NCBI GenBank assembly: GCA_045222795.1
Contig: JBGUZF010000081.1
Location: forward strand, 1-24,627
Source: Colimorpha sp045222795
Lineage (GTDB): Bacteria > Bacteroidota > Bacteroidia > Bacteroidales > P3
DNA length: 24,627 nucleotides
Direction of reading: 5' to 3'
How positions within the stretch are numbered: the stretch's first letter is position 1; the number at the start of each line of letters is the position of its first letter. This document shows, piece by piece, positions 1-6,709 of this stretch. A model generated the notes under the pieces. It was not told the DNA's origin. It did no database searches and saw only the letters and a list, made by a program, of their open reading frames with translations. The translations under genes and the position numbers were made by a program.

Positions 1-194
1 ACCGCCACCTGCGACTGGCTGTAGGTGTAGATATACAACTGGTCACCGGGGAATATGGTGGTGCTGTAGTTGTTCGTAATCTCCATCTCTTCGCCTCGCG
101 GGGCGTCTTCAAGATAAACGTATTTCTGTTGCGACGCGCACCCCCACAGCAGCACCGCCACCGCAACAATCAGTATGTTCTTGCGTATTGTCAT
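1..194 (-). CDS. Polysaccharide export lipoprotein (Wza/BexD-like), N-terminal part
   Basis: The first 64 codons of a gene that runs off the left edge. The protein starts MTIRKNILIV, has a hydrophobic stretch to residue 17 and a lipobox-like LWGC with the lipidated cysteine at residue 19, so it should be an outer-membrane or periplasm-anchored lipoprotein. Residues 22-64 (QQKYVYLEDAP, then TTIFPGDQLYIYTYSQSQ) match the start of the polysaccharide export domain, whose hallmark is a short PGD-L-I segment. In this family the protein forms the outer-membrane part of a capsule or exopolysaccharide export channel. It lies 28 nt downstream of the acyl-CoA ligase on the same strand, so it may be co-transcribed. 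The family call rests on a short fragment; another SLBB-type lipoprotein is possible. Confidence 0.72.
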   Translation of the reverse strand, partial: MTIRKNILIVAVAVLLWGCASQQKYVYLEDAPRGEEMEITNNYSTTIFPGDQLYIYTYSQSQVA

Positions 195-199
195 TTTTC

Positions 200-230
200 C
201 ACTAGACACTAAACACTTAACACTAAACAC
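200..230. repeat. Heptamer tandem tract at the ligase/export-lipoprotein junction
   Basis: On the minus strand this reads as four degenerate 7-nt units of the type GTGTTTA or GTGTTAA. It covers the last codons and stop codon (223-225) of the acyl-CoA ligase and nearly the whole gap to the next gene. It belongs to the period-7 family seen at several other junctions here. Confidence 0.75.
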
Positions 231-2085
231 TCTTCTTCACCCATGGCATTGTGGGCAGTTCCACGCTCTTGAAGGCTGAGAAGAGGCCCGACGACGAGCT
301 GCGGTCCTTTCCGTAGATGTCGGCCACCAGGTCTTTGTACTTCTCCATCAGCGGTGCGCGGCGCAGCTTCAGCGTGGGCGAGAGCAGGTTGTTCGCCGAT
401 GTCCACTCTTCGGGGACTATGCGGAACTGCTTTATCTGCTCATGCGGCGCCAGCGACTTGTTGTACTCGTCCAGCTCTTTGCGCATTCTGTCGTGTACCT
501 GCGGCAGGGTGACCAGCTCCACGTTGTCGCGGTAGTGCAGATGGTGTTTCAGTGCCCAGTAGTGCAGCGTGTTGAAGTTCGGGCTGATAATTGCCGCCAC
601 CTGCTTCTCGTTCTCGCCGATAACCATCACCTGCTCTATATACTCCGATCCGCGCAGCATGTTCTCTATCAGCTGCGGTGCCACGTATTTGCCCGCCGAA
701 AGCTTGAAGATGTCCTTCTTGCGGTCCGTTATCTTCAGGTATTTGCCCCCCACCAGCTCGCCTATGTCGCCTGTGTGGAACCATCCCTCCTTGTCAATCA
801 CCTCGGCGGTATATGCCGGGTCTTTGTAGTAGCCAAGCATGATGTGCGGTCCACGGGTCAGTATCTCGCCGTCGTCGTCGAACTTCAGCTCCACGCCCTC
901 CAGCACAGGCCCCACGGTGCCAATCTTCACTTGGTGGTGCGCCGGGTCGTTCACGGCTATCACTGGACTGGTCTCGCTCAATCCGTAGCCCTCGTAGATG
1001 TTGATGCCCGCAGCCGCGAAGAGGCGCACCATGTCGGGCTGTATCGAACTGCCGCCGGTAATCACCGTCAGCCGCTTGCCGCCGAACTTTTCGCGCCACT
1101 TGCTGTACACAGCCTTGTCCAAGAACCACTGCGACAGCTGGTAGAAGATGCTCACCTTCTTCAGCAGTGTATAGTCGTAGCGTTTGCCGTGGCGGAAGGC
1201 CCAGTCGTAGATGCTCTTCTTCATGCCGCGGAAGTCCTTGCCGGCGGCATATAGTTTGTCGTGCACCATCTCCAGCACACGCGGCACAGCGCAAAAGCCG
1301 TCGGCCTCTATCTCCTGCATGTTCTGCTGTATGGTACCCATGCTCTCGGCATAGTAGATGCTGATGCCTTTGGCTTGGTAGTGGTAGTTCATCGAACGCT
1401 CGTAGATGTGGTTCAGCGGCAGGAACGACAAGAACTTGCAATGGTAGTCGCAGGGATTCACCTGTGCGTGCGCAAGGAAGTTGCTGCACAGGTTGCGGTG
1501 GCTCAGCATTACGCCCTTGGGCAACCCAGTTGTGCCGCTGGTATATATCATCGTCATCCAGTCGTCGGGCTTTATCTCGCGCTTGCGCCGCTCTATCTCG
1601 CCCATCCATTTGTCGCGGCTGGCAATGCCGGCCTTCAATATCTCCAGCATGCGGCGCTCGCCCTCGATGTTGGCAAGGGTGAACACCTGCGGACGCTGCT
1701 CCAGCTGGTCCAATGCAGGCTTCAGGCGCCCCAGCAGCACCTTGGTGCTCACAAACACCGCTGCAGCCTCGCTGTGGCGGAAGATATGCAGATAGCTCTC
1801 CGCATTCAGCGTCGGGTATATCGGCACATGCACGATGCCGCTAAGCGCAAGGGCCATGTCGATGAAGTTCCACTCCGGACAGTTGGCGCTCATCGTCACC
1901 ACTCGGTCGCCTTCCTTCAGTCCAATCTCGCACAGGCCGTAGGCCAGGTAGTGGGCGTATTTATAATAGTCGTGTGAAGAATATTTCACCCATTCGCCAT
2001 TCACCTTACCAGCAAGGATGTCCTCCTTGGGGAAGTTCTCGACGAGGTGGTCGAGCAGGTCGAAAGTACGTGTTATTTCTACCAT
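223..2085 (-). CDS. Long-chain fatty-acid--CoA ligase (AMP-forming)
   Basis: A 620-residue member of the adenylate-forming (ANL) superfamily, which activates a free fatty acid with ATP and joins it to CoA through an acyl-AMP intermediate. The P-loop-like A3 motif YTSGTTGLPKG is at residues 181-191, the A5 motif YGLSETSP at 367-374, the A7-like segment WFHTGD at 435-440, and the A8 hinge KITDRKKDIFK at 451-461. A candidate catalytic lysine of the C-terminal lid is K573 in LSPTLKLRR. Length is usual for the FadD15-type ligases of Bacteroidota. The ATG at 2085 follows a promoter-like -7 box by about 25 nt. A role in recycling or importing fatty acids is inferred; chain-length preference cannot be read from sequence. 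It is not in the same operon as the fab genes, because the nitroreductase and two hairpins separate them. Confidence 0.92.
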   Translation of the reverse strand: MVEITRTFDLLDHLVENFPKEDILAGKVNGEWVKYSSHDYYKYAHYLAYGLCEIGLKEGDRVVTMSANCPEWNFIDMALALSGIVHVPIYPTLNAESYLHIFRHSEAAAVFVSTKVLLGRLKPALDQLEQRPQVFTLANIEGERRMLEILKAGIASRDKWMGEIERRKREIKPDDWMTMIYTSGTTGLPKGVMLSHRNLCSNFLAHAQVNPCDYHCKFLSFLPLNHIYERSMNYHYQAKGISIYYAESMGTIQQNMQEIEADGFCAVPRVLEMVHDKLYAAGKDFRGMKKSIYDWAFRHGKRYDYTLLKKVSIFYQLSQWFLDKAVYSKWREKFGGKRLTVITGGSSIQPDMVRLFAAAGINIYEGYGLSETSPVIAVNDPAHHQVKIGTVGPVLEGVELKFDDDGEILTRGPHIMLGYYKDPAYTAEVIDKEGWFHTGDIGELVGGKYLKITDRKKDIFKLSAGKYVAPQLIENMLRGSEYIEQVMVIGENEKQVAAIISPNFNTLHYWALKHHLHYRDNVELVTLPQVHDRMRKELDEYNKSLAPHEQIKQFRIVPEEWTSANNLLSPTLKLRRAPLMEKYKDLVADIYGKDRSSSSGLFSAFKSVELPTMPWVKKSV

Positions 2086-2108
2086 AATATTTTTATATTT
2101 TAAAAATG

Positions 2109-2139
2109 CAAAGATACGCCTTTTTTCTTAAATGGTAAA
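2109..2139 (-). promoter_or_regulatory. Promoter for the acyl-CoA ligase
   Basis: On the minus strand a perfect Bacteroides -7 box TATCTTTG (2109-2116) is preceded, after 19 bp, by TTTA (2136-2139), one mismatch from the -33 consensus TTTG. Transcription should start near 2102, giving a leader of under 20 nt. The -33 region overlaps the T-run of the nitroreductase terminator. Confidence 0.65.
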
Positions 2140-2173
2140 AAAAATGTGCCCTTTACTCACCGGTAAAGGGCAC
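2137..2173 (-). terminator. Intrinsic terminator of the nitroreductase gene
   Basis: On the minus strand a perfect 11-bp stem (GTGCCCTTTAC / GTAAAGGGCAC, 2146-2156 with 2163-2173) and a 6-nt loop are followed by one A and eight T residues (2137-2144). It starts about 30 nt after the nitroreductase stop codon. Confidence 0.9.
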
Positions 2174-2205
2174 AATGGCTTGAAAGAATGACGTTAAAGC
2201 TGTCG

Positions 2206-2958
2206 CTAAAAGTCCCACATGCCGCTGTCGCGTAGGAACTGCAGGAGGTCGTTCGACACGCCCACGTTCATCTCCTTCGGGTAGCGTTTGGTGGTGAATA
2301 TCTCGCAGTAGTTGCGCGTGCCGTTCTCTTCGACCATCTGGCGGTTGAAGGGGTGCTCGTCGCGCACGCGGTGGGTGCGCACGATGTCTTCGTCCGAGGG
2401 GTTGTGGTACACCTCGCTGTGCACCACGGCGTCTTGTCCTAGGCGTTCGCTCATTCGCGGTTCTTCGGCGGGATGGCCCATGGCGATGGCTATGACTGGC
2501 ACCACGCCCTTGGGACACTGCAGCAGTTCGGCAATCTGGCGTGTGTTGTAGTTCACCGTGCCGAGGTAGCAGAAGCCCAAACCCTTGGCCTCGGCAGCCA
2601 CGCAGATGTTCTGCGCGCAGAGCGAGGCGTCGACCAGCGCCGAGACGAACCACAGCAGGTTGCCGTATGGCTCGTCGCAGCCGTTCACGCGGCAGTAGTG
2701 GTGGTAGCGCTCCACATCGGTGCAGATGGTGAGCCACAGCGGCGCAGTGGCGCACTGGCCGAAGTGCAACTTGCAGAGCTCCGAGCGCAGCGTCTCCTGC
2801 TGCGTGGCGATGATGCTGTATAGTTGCATGTTGCCCGTATTCGAGGCCCGCAGGCCGCATTCCAGTATCTCGGACAGGAGTGCATTATCGACCTTCTCGG
2901 CAGTGAATTTTCTCGTCGACCGATGCTGTAGCATCACATCTATTGCGCTGTTTTCCAT
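2206..2958 (-). CDS. Nitroreductase family protein (NfsA-like flavin reductase)
   Basis: A 250-residue protein starting MENSAIDVMLQHRSTRKF. The R-S-T-R-K-F segment is the N-terminal FMN-phosphate-binding signature of nitroreductases, followed by LRASNTGNMQLYSI, also typical of the fold. The C-terminal KRYPKEMNVGVSNDLLQFL is characteristic of NfsA/Frp-type members, which are FMN-dependent, NAD(P)H-using homodimers reducing nitro compounds, quinones or flavins. The physiological substrate is unknown. An in-frame ATG at 3054 exists, but I chose 2958: a near-perfect promoter sits at 2985-3015, between the two starts, and the conserved domain begins at once after 2958. The gene has its own promoter and a strong terminator and is probably transcribed alone. 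Confidence 0.88.
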   Translation of the reverse strand: MENSAIDVMLQHRSTRKFTAEKVDNALLSEILECGLRASNTGNMQLYSIIATQQETLRSELCKLHFGQCATAPLWLTICTDVERYHHYCRVNGCDEPYGNLLWFVSALVDASLCAQNICVAAEAKGLGFCYLGTVNYNTRQIAELLQCPKGVVPVIAIAMGHPAEEPRMSERLGQDAVVHSEVYHNPSDEDIVRTHRVRDEHPFNRQMVEENGTRNYCEIFTTKRYPKEMNVGVSNDLLQFLRDSGMWDF

Positions 2959-2984
2959 TGTTCTTTGTTGTTTTGTTCGAAATG

Positions 2985-3015
2985 CAAAAATACGATATTT
3001 CTGCCATTGCGCAAA
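2985..3015 (-). promoter_or_regulatory. Promoter for the nitroreductase gene
   Basis: Minus strand: TTTG (3012-3015), a 19-bp spacer, then TATTTTTG (2985-2992), an exact match to the Bacteroides -33/-7 consensus. The predicted start near 2978 gives a leader of about 20 nt and fixes the start codon at 2958. Confidence 0.82.
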
Positions 3016-3037
3016 AAAAATCTCAGCAGAATACATT

Positions 3038-3071
3038 ACGAGGGGTCTGGACAATTGCCCAAACCCCTCGT
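3038..3071 (-). terminator. Long hairpin after fabG, probable operon end
   Basis: Two 17-nt arms meet with no separate loop sequence, so about 15 bp can form around an AAUU loop. In minus-strand RNA the two non-Watson-Crick positions are G-U wobbles; in plus-strand RNA they would be C/A mismatches. It lies 20 nt after the fabG stop. No T-run follows directly, but eight T residues occur at 3013-3020, 17 nt beyond the stem, inside the nitroreductase promoter region. Confidence 0.6.
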
Positions 3072-3091
3072 GATTTTGTTTTAATTCCTAA

Positions 3092-3838
3092 TTAGAGCGA
3101 CACGCCGCCGTCGACGCAGATGACCTGGCCGGTGATGTACTCGGAGAGGTCGGAGGCGAGGAACAGCGAGGTGCGGGCGATGTCGAGGTCGGTGCCGCCG
3201 CGGCGCAGCGGTATCTCGGCGAGCCACTTGTCGTGCGCTTCCTTGGGCATTGCCTGCGTCATTGCCGACTCGATGAGGCCGGGGGCTATGGCGTTGCAGC
3301 GGATGCCACGCGAGCCGAGCTCCTTGGCGAGGCTCTTGCTGAAGCCTATGATGCCCGACTTCGAGGCCGAGTAGTTGCACTGGCCGGCGTTGCCGTTGAC
3401 ACCCACCACCGACGAGGTGTTGATGATGGAGCCGGAGCGCTGCTTGAGCATCATGGGGGCAAAGGCCTTGCAGTAGTTGAATACTGAGCGGAGGTTCACC
3501 TCGAGCACTAGATCCCAGTCCTTGGGGCTCATGCGCAGCAGCAGGCCGTCGCGGGTGATGCCGGCGTTGTTGACGAGGGCGTCGAGGCGGCCGTACTCCT
3601 TCTGCACCTGCTCGGCAACGGCCATGGTCTGGTCGTAGTCGGCGGCGTTGCTGGCGATGAAGGTGCTCTTGGGACTCATCTGCTGCAGCTCGGCGAGCAG
3701 CTCGCGGCTGGCGTCGTTCTCCTGCAGGTCGGTGAATATCACGGTGGCACCGTGCTCGGCGAAGAGTTGGGCGGTGCGTTTGCCGATGCCGCGCGAGGCA
3801 CCGGTGATGAGGGTTATCTTGTTCTCTAACAGTTTCAT
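3092..3838 (-). CDS. fabG: 3-oxoacyl-[acyl-carrier-protein] reductase FabG
   Basis: A 248-residue classical short-chain dehydrogenase/reductase that reduces 3-ketoacyl-ACP to 3-hydroxyacyl-ACP with NADPH in type II fatty-acid synthesis. The cofactor motif TGASRGIG is at residues 12-19 and NNAG at 90-93. The catalytic residues are N115, S143 (INTSSVVG), Y156 and K160 (YSASK), with the 13-residue Ser-Tyr spacing seen in E. coli FabG. IAPGLIESAMT (184-194) and the C-terminal ITGQVICVDGG also fit FabG. The start codon overlaps the stop codon of the dehydratase gene by 4 nt (ATGA), suggesting translational coupling. It is the last gene of the fabH-F-Z-G operon. SDR enzymes vary in substrate, but the operon supports the FabG call. 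Confidence 0.93.
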   Translation of the reverse strand: MKLLENKITLITGASRGIGKRTAQLFAEHGATVIFTDLQENDASRELLAELQQMSPKSTFIASNAADYDQTMAVAEQVQKEYGRLDALVNNAGITRDGLLLRMSPKDWDLVLEVNLRSVFNYCKAFAPMMLKQRSGSIINTSSVVGVNGNAGQCNYSASKSGIIGFSKSLAKELGSRGIRCNAIAPGLIESAMTQAMPKEAHDKWLAEIPLRRGGTDLDIARTSLFLASDLSEYITGQVICVDGGVSL

Positions 3839-4269
3839 TGTTTTACGGGATTATCTATTAATGCAAATGTAAGTTCTCCTTGGCAGCACACCTTGCCGCC
3901 GACGTATGCTTTGGCGTCGACGAAGAAAATCATGCCGCGGCGACTGGTGATGTGGGCACGGAGCTCCATGACGTCGCCGGGCTTCACGGGCTGGCGGAAG
4001 CGCACGTTGTTGATGCCGCTGTAGAGCGGTGTGCGGCCGATCAGCTCGTCGCGCACGAGGATGCACGAAGCCTGCGCCATGATCTCGCATTGTATCACGC
4101 CGGGAACCACGGGGTTGCCGGGGAAATGGCCCTGCAGGAAGAACTCGTCACCGCGCACATGGTAGTGGGCGATGGCTTCCTCGCCTTCCATCACTACGTC
4201 GTCGATGAGCAGCATGGGCTCGCGGTGGGGCAGGAAGGTCTTGATGTCGTCACGATTAAGTACGTTCAT
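3835..4269 (-). CDS. fabZ: 3-hydroxyacyl-ACP dehydratase, stand-alone FabZ-type hot-dog protein
   Basis: A 144-residue single-domain hot-dog-fold dehydratase that removes water from 3-hydroxyacyl-ACP to give trans-2-enoyl-ACP. LPHREPMLLIDDV (13-25) is the family's N-terminal signature. The active-site helix region HFPGNPVVPG (48-57) gives the catalytic histidine H48, and E62 in CEIMAQ is the expected acidic partner. Length is the usual one for monofunctional FabZ. In Bacteroidota the housekeeping FabZ is commonly fused to LpxC, so a separate copy in a compact fab operon suggests a second, dedicated chain-elongation module (inference). It overlaps fabG by 4 nt and follows fabF by 25 nt. Whether it also isomerises the product, as FabA does, cannot be told. 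Confidence 0.86.
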   Translation of the reverse strand: MNVLNRDDIKTFLPHREPMLLIDDVVMEGEEAIAHYHVRGDEFFLQGHFPGNPVVPGVIQCEIMAQASCILVRDELIGRTPLYSGINNVRFRQPVKPGDVMELRAHITSRRGMIFFVDAKAYVGGKVCCQGELTFALIDNPVKQ

Positions 4270-4272
4270 ATC

Positions 4273-4300
4273 TTTAAACTTTAACCATTAACCATTAAAC
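4273..4300. repeat. Heptamer tandem tract between fabF and fabZ
   Basis: Read on the minus strand, four degenerate 7-nt units (GTTTAAT, GGTTAAT, GGTTAAA type) run from the last valine codon and stop codon of fabF through the gap towards fabZ. The word differs from every other junction tract. Confidence 0.7.
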
Positions 4301-5533
4301 TTTACGAAGGGCCACAGTGGCGTTGTTGCCGCCGAAGCCGAAGGTGTTGCTGATGGCCACGTCGGCCTGCCACTGGCGGGCGGTGTGCGGCGTGTAGTCG
4401 AGGTCGCACTCGGGGTCGGGCTGGTCGAGGTGGATGGTCGGCGGGATGATGCCGTTTCTCAGTGTGAGGGCGCTGATGATGAGCTCTACGGCACCTGTGG
4501 CGCCGAGCATGTGGCCGTGCATCGACTTGGTGCTGCTTATCATGGCCTTGCGGGCACCCTCCTCGCCGAGGGCGGCCTTGATGCCCTTGGTCTCGCCCTT
4601 GTCGTTGAGGGGCGTGCCGGTGCCATGGGCGTTGATATACAGGTTCTCACCGCTCTTGAAGCCGGCTTCTTCCAGTGCCAGGCGCATCGACTGGGCACCT
4701 CCGCGGCATTCGGGATGCGGGGCGGTGTAGTGGTGGGCGTCGCAGGTGTTGCCGTAACCGGCCACCTCGGCGTATATCTTGGCGCCGCGCTTCTTGGCGA
4801 GGGCTTCGCTCTCGAGCACCATGATTCCGCAGCCTTCGCCGAGCACGAAGCCTTTGCGGCGTGCATCGAAGGGCAGCGAGGCAGCCATCGGATCCTCGGA
4901 CTGAGTGAGGGCTTTCATATTGTTAAAGCCGCCAACGGCCATCTCGCAGATGGCAGCCTCGGTGCCGCCGGTGATGACGGCGTCGGCGCGACCCTCGTGG
5001 ATGAGGCGGTAGGCCTCGCCCACAGAGTGGGTGCCTGTGGCACAGGCTGTCACCACGGGGATGTTGGGACCTTGGGCGTTATAGGTGATGGCGACATTGC
5101 CGCCGGCAATGTTGCTGATCATCTCGGGGATGAAGAGCGGCGATATGCGGCGCAGGCCGTTCTGCAGCTTGTTGGCGTGTTCGCGCTCGAAGGTCTTGAT
5201 GCCGCCGATACCGCTGCCTATGGCGGTGCCGAAGCGGGTGGGGTCGACATCCTCGCCGACGCGCAAGCCGCTGTCAGCCATAGCCTGTGCCGCGGCGGCA
5301 AGGGCGAATAGGGCGAAGCGGTCGTTGTGGCGTATCATCGTCTTGTCGATGCCGAAGTCCTCGGGATTGAAGCCTTTGACCTCGGCGGCAATCTTCACCG
5401 GCAGGTTCTCGCGGTCAATCTGCTGGATGAAGTCGATGCCGCACACTCCGTTAATCACGCTGTTCCACAGCGTCTCAATATTGTTTCCAAGTGGGGTTAT
5501 ACAGCCCACGCCTGTAATGTATACTCTATTCAT
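4295..5533 (-). CDS. fabF: 3-oxoacyl-[acyl-carrier-protein] synthase II FabF
   Basis: A 412-residue beta-ketoacyl-ACP synthase of the KAS I/II class, which condenses malonyl-ACP with a growing acyl-ACP. The thiolase-fold catalytic triad is complete: C164 in VVTACATGTHS, H303 in NAHGTGTPLND and H339 in KSMHGHMLGATGA. The N-terminal VYITGVGCITPLGN and C-terminal ISNTFGFGGNNATVALRK are typical of FabF and match E. coli FabF in spacing. It is not a chain-length-factor homologue, because the cysteine is present. It is the second gene of the fab operon, 24 nt after fabH. No acyl carrier protein gene lies beside it, so it must use an ACP encoded elsewhere. Confidence 0.94.
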   Translation of the reverse strand: MNRVYITGVGCITPLGNNIETLWNSVINGVCGIDFIQQIDRENLPVKIAAEVKGFNPEDFGIDKTMIRHNDRFALFALAAAAQAMADSGLRVGEDVDPTRFGTAIGSGIGGIKTFEREHANKLQNGLRRISPLFIPEMISNIAGGNVAITYNAQGPNIPVVTACATGTHSVGEAYRLIHEGRADAVITGGTEAAICEMAVGGFNNMKALTQSEDPMAASLPFDARRKGFVLGEGCGIMVLESEALAKKRGAKIYAEVAGYGNTCDAHHYTAPHPECRGGAQSMRLALEEAGFKSGENLYINAHGTGTPLNDKGETKGIKAALGEEGARKAMISSTKSMHGHMLGATGAVELIISALTLRNGIIPPTIHLDQPDPECDLDYTPHTARQWQADVAISNTFGFGGNNATVALRKV

Positions 5534-5557
5534 AATTATATATATGTTACATTTTAA

Positions 5558-6520
5558 TTAATAACGCATCACGGCGGCGCTGGTGACGAAGCCTGCGCCG
5601 AAACCATTGAATACCATTAAGTCGCCTCGTTTGATGACGCCCTCGCGGACCTTCTCGTCGAGCAGCACGGGGATGCTGGCCGAGCTGGTGTTGCCGCGAC
5701 GCTCGATGTTGTGGAGGAAGCGCTCCTGCGGCAGGTCGAAAGTCTGTTTGATGGCGTCAACGATTCGCATATTGGCCTGGTGGAGAAGGAAGTAGTCGAT
5801 GTCTTCCAGCTGCAGGCCTGCCTTTACCACCACGTCCTTGATGTCGCGCTGGGCCGAGGTGACGGCAGTGCGGAACACTTCGCGGCCTTTGAGCTGCATG
5901 GCCATGTGTGTGTCGATACCCTCGCCGGTCTCGAATGGGGTGGGCTCGCAGGGCAGACGGTAGTAGATGACGTCGGGCATGGGCGTCGAGGTGAGCTTGC
6001 TGGCCAGGTAGTTGTCGCCTTTGCCAAGCACCAGGGCTCCGGCGGCGTCGCCGAAGAGCACGCAGGTCTCGCGCTGGGTCCAGTCGACCATGCGGGTCAC
6101 CTCCTCGGCGCAGATGTAGAGGATGTGGTTTGCGCGGCCAGTCTGCAGGAAGGCGTCGCAAATGTCTAAGCCATAGGTGAATCCGGCGCATGCCGAGTTG
6201 AGGTCCATGGTGGGGCAGTTGGGACCTTTGATGCCAAGGATGTGCTGCACAAGTGCTGCCAACGAGGGAGTTACGTAGACGTTGCAGACGTTGTGGCAGA
6301 TGATGAAATCGATGTCTTCGGGTACCAATCCCGCGGTCTCGATGGCCCGTTGACCGGCCAGGGCAGCCATCTCTTCAAATCGTTCTGTTGTGATAATCTG
6401 GCGTGACTTGATGCCAGTTCGTGTCGTAATCCATTCGTCACTCGTGTCGACGTATTCAGACAACATGTCGTTGGTGACAGTGTGTTTCGGTACGGCACTT
6501 CCAGTTCCGAGTATCTTCAT
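5558..6520 (-). CDS. fabH: 3-oxoacyl-[acyl-carrier-protein] synthase III FabH
   Basis: A 320-residue KAS III enzyme that starts fatty-acid chains by condensing an acyl-CoA with malonyl-ACP. The triad is C111 in NSACAGFTYGL, H247 in HQANMRI and N277 in RRGNTSSASIP, and the C-terminal GFGAGFVTSAAVMRY also fits. N-terminal GTGSAVPKHTVTN and WITTRTGI are standard for FabH. It is first in the fab operon, with a promoter-like element about 80 bp upstream. Starter preference (acetyl, or branched acyl as in many Bacteroidales with iso/anteiso lipids) cannot be read by eye. Bacteroidales often carry another fabH beside plsX; that locus is not in this window, so this may be a second copy. Confidence 0.92.
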   Translation of the reverse strand: MKILGTGSAVPKHTVTNDMLSEYVDTSDEWITTRTGIKSRQIITTERFEEMAALAGQRAIETAGLVPEDIDFIICHNVCNVYVTPSLAALVQHILGIKGPNCPTMDLNSACAGFTYGLDICDAFLQTGRANHILYICAEEVTRMVDWTQRETCVLFGDAAGALVLGKGDNYLASKLTSTPMPDVIYYRLPCEPTPFETGEGIDTHMAMQLKGREVFRTAVTSAQRDIKDVVVKAGLQLEDIDYFLLHQANMRIVDAIKQTFDLPQERFLHNIERRGNTSSASIPVLLDEKVREGVIKRGDLMVFNGFGAGFVTSAAVMRY

Positions 6521-6600
6521 TCTTTTTTATTCGTTTTTGGGCATTGTGTGCTTGCTGTGTTGCCCGTGTTATTAGTCTTAATTTTTATTAAAAAGCGGTG

Positions 6601-6630
6601 CAAAGGAACGACCTTTTCCAATAATACAAA
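6601..6630 (-). promoter_or_regulatory. Possible promoter of the fab operon
   Basis: Minus strand: TTTG (6627-6630), 18 bp, TTCCTTTG (6601-6608), which differs from the TAnnTTTG consensus at one position and has a spacer 1 bp shorter than the other promoters here. It would give a leader of about 75 nt before fabH. The rest of the 189-bp fabH/LytTR divergent gap is AT-rich with no gene. Confidence 0.45.
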
Positions 6631-6674
6631 TGTTAAAATCTGTAAAAAAGACAATATGATTGGCGAATGAGCGT

Positions 6675-6709
6675 TATTTTGGGTGAAATTATGCTATTTT
6701 GGGTGAAAT
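6675..6709 (+). promoter_or_regulatory. Exact 15-bp direct repeat upstream of the LytTR gene
   Basis: TATTTTGGGTGAAAT occurs at 6675-6689 and again at 6695-6709, so the copies start 20 bp apart (about two helical turns) and the second abuts the ATG at 6710. LytTR DNA-binding domains typically recognise two short direct repeats spaced about two turns apart, so this is a candidate autoregulatory operator. I found no consensus -33/-7 promoter for the gene; TTATTTTG at 6674-6681 is only a weak -7 candidate. Confidence 0.6.

Noticed and set aside
2959..3054. Longer N-terminus for the nitroreductase (ATG at 3054)
   Set aside because: The extra 32 codons overlap a near-perfect promoter and the post-fabG region and add no conserved sequence.
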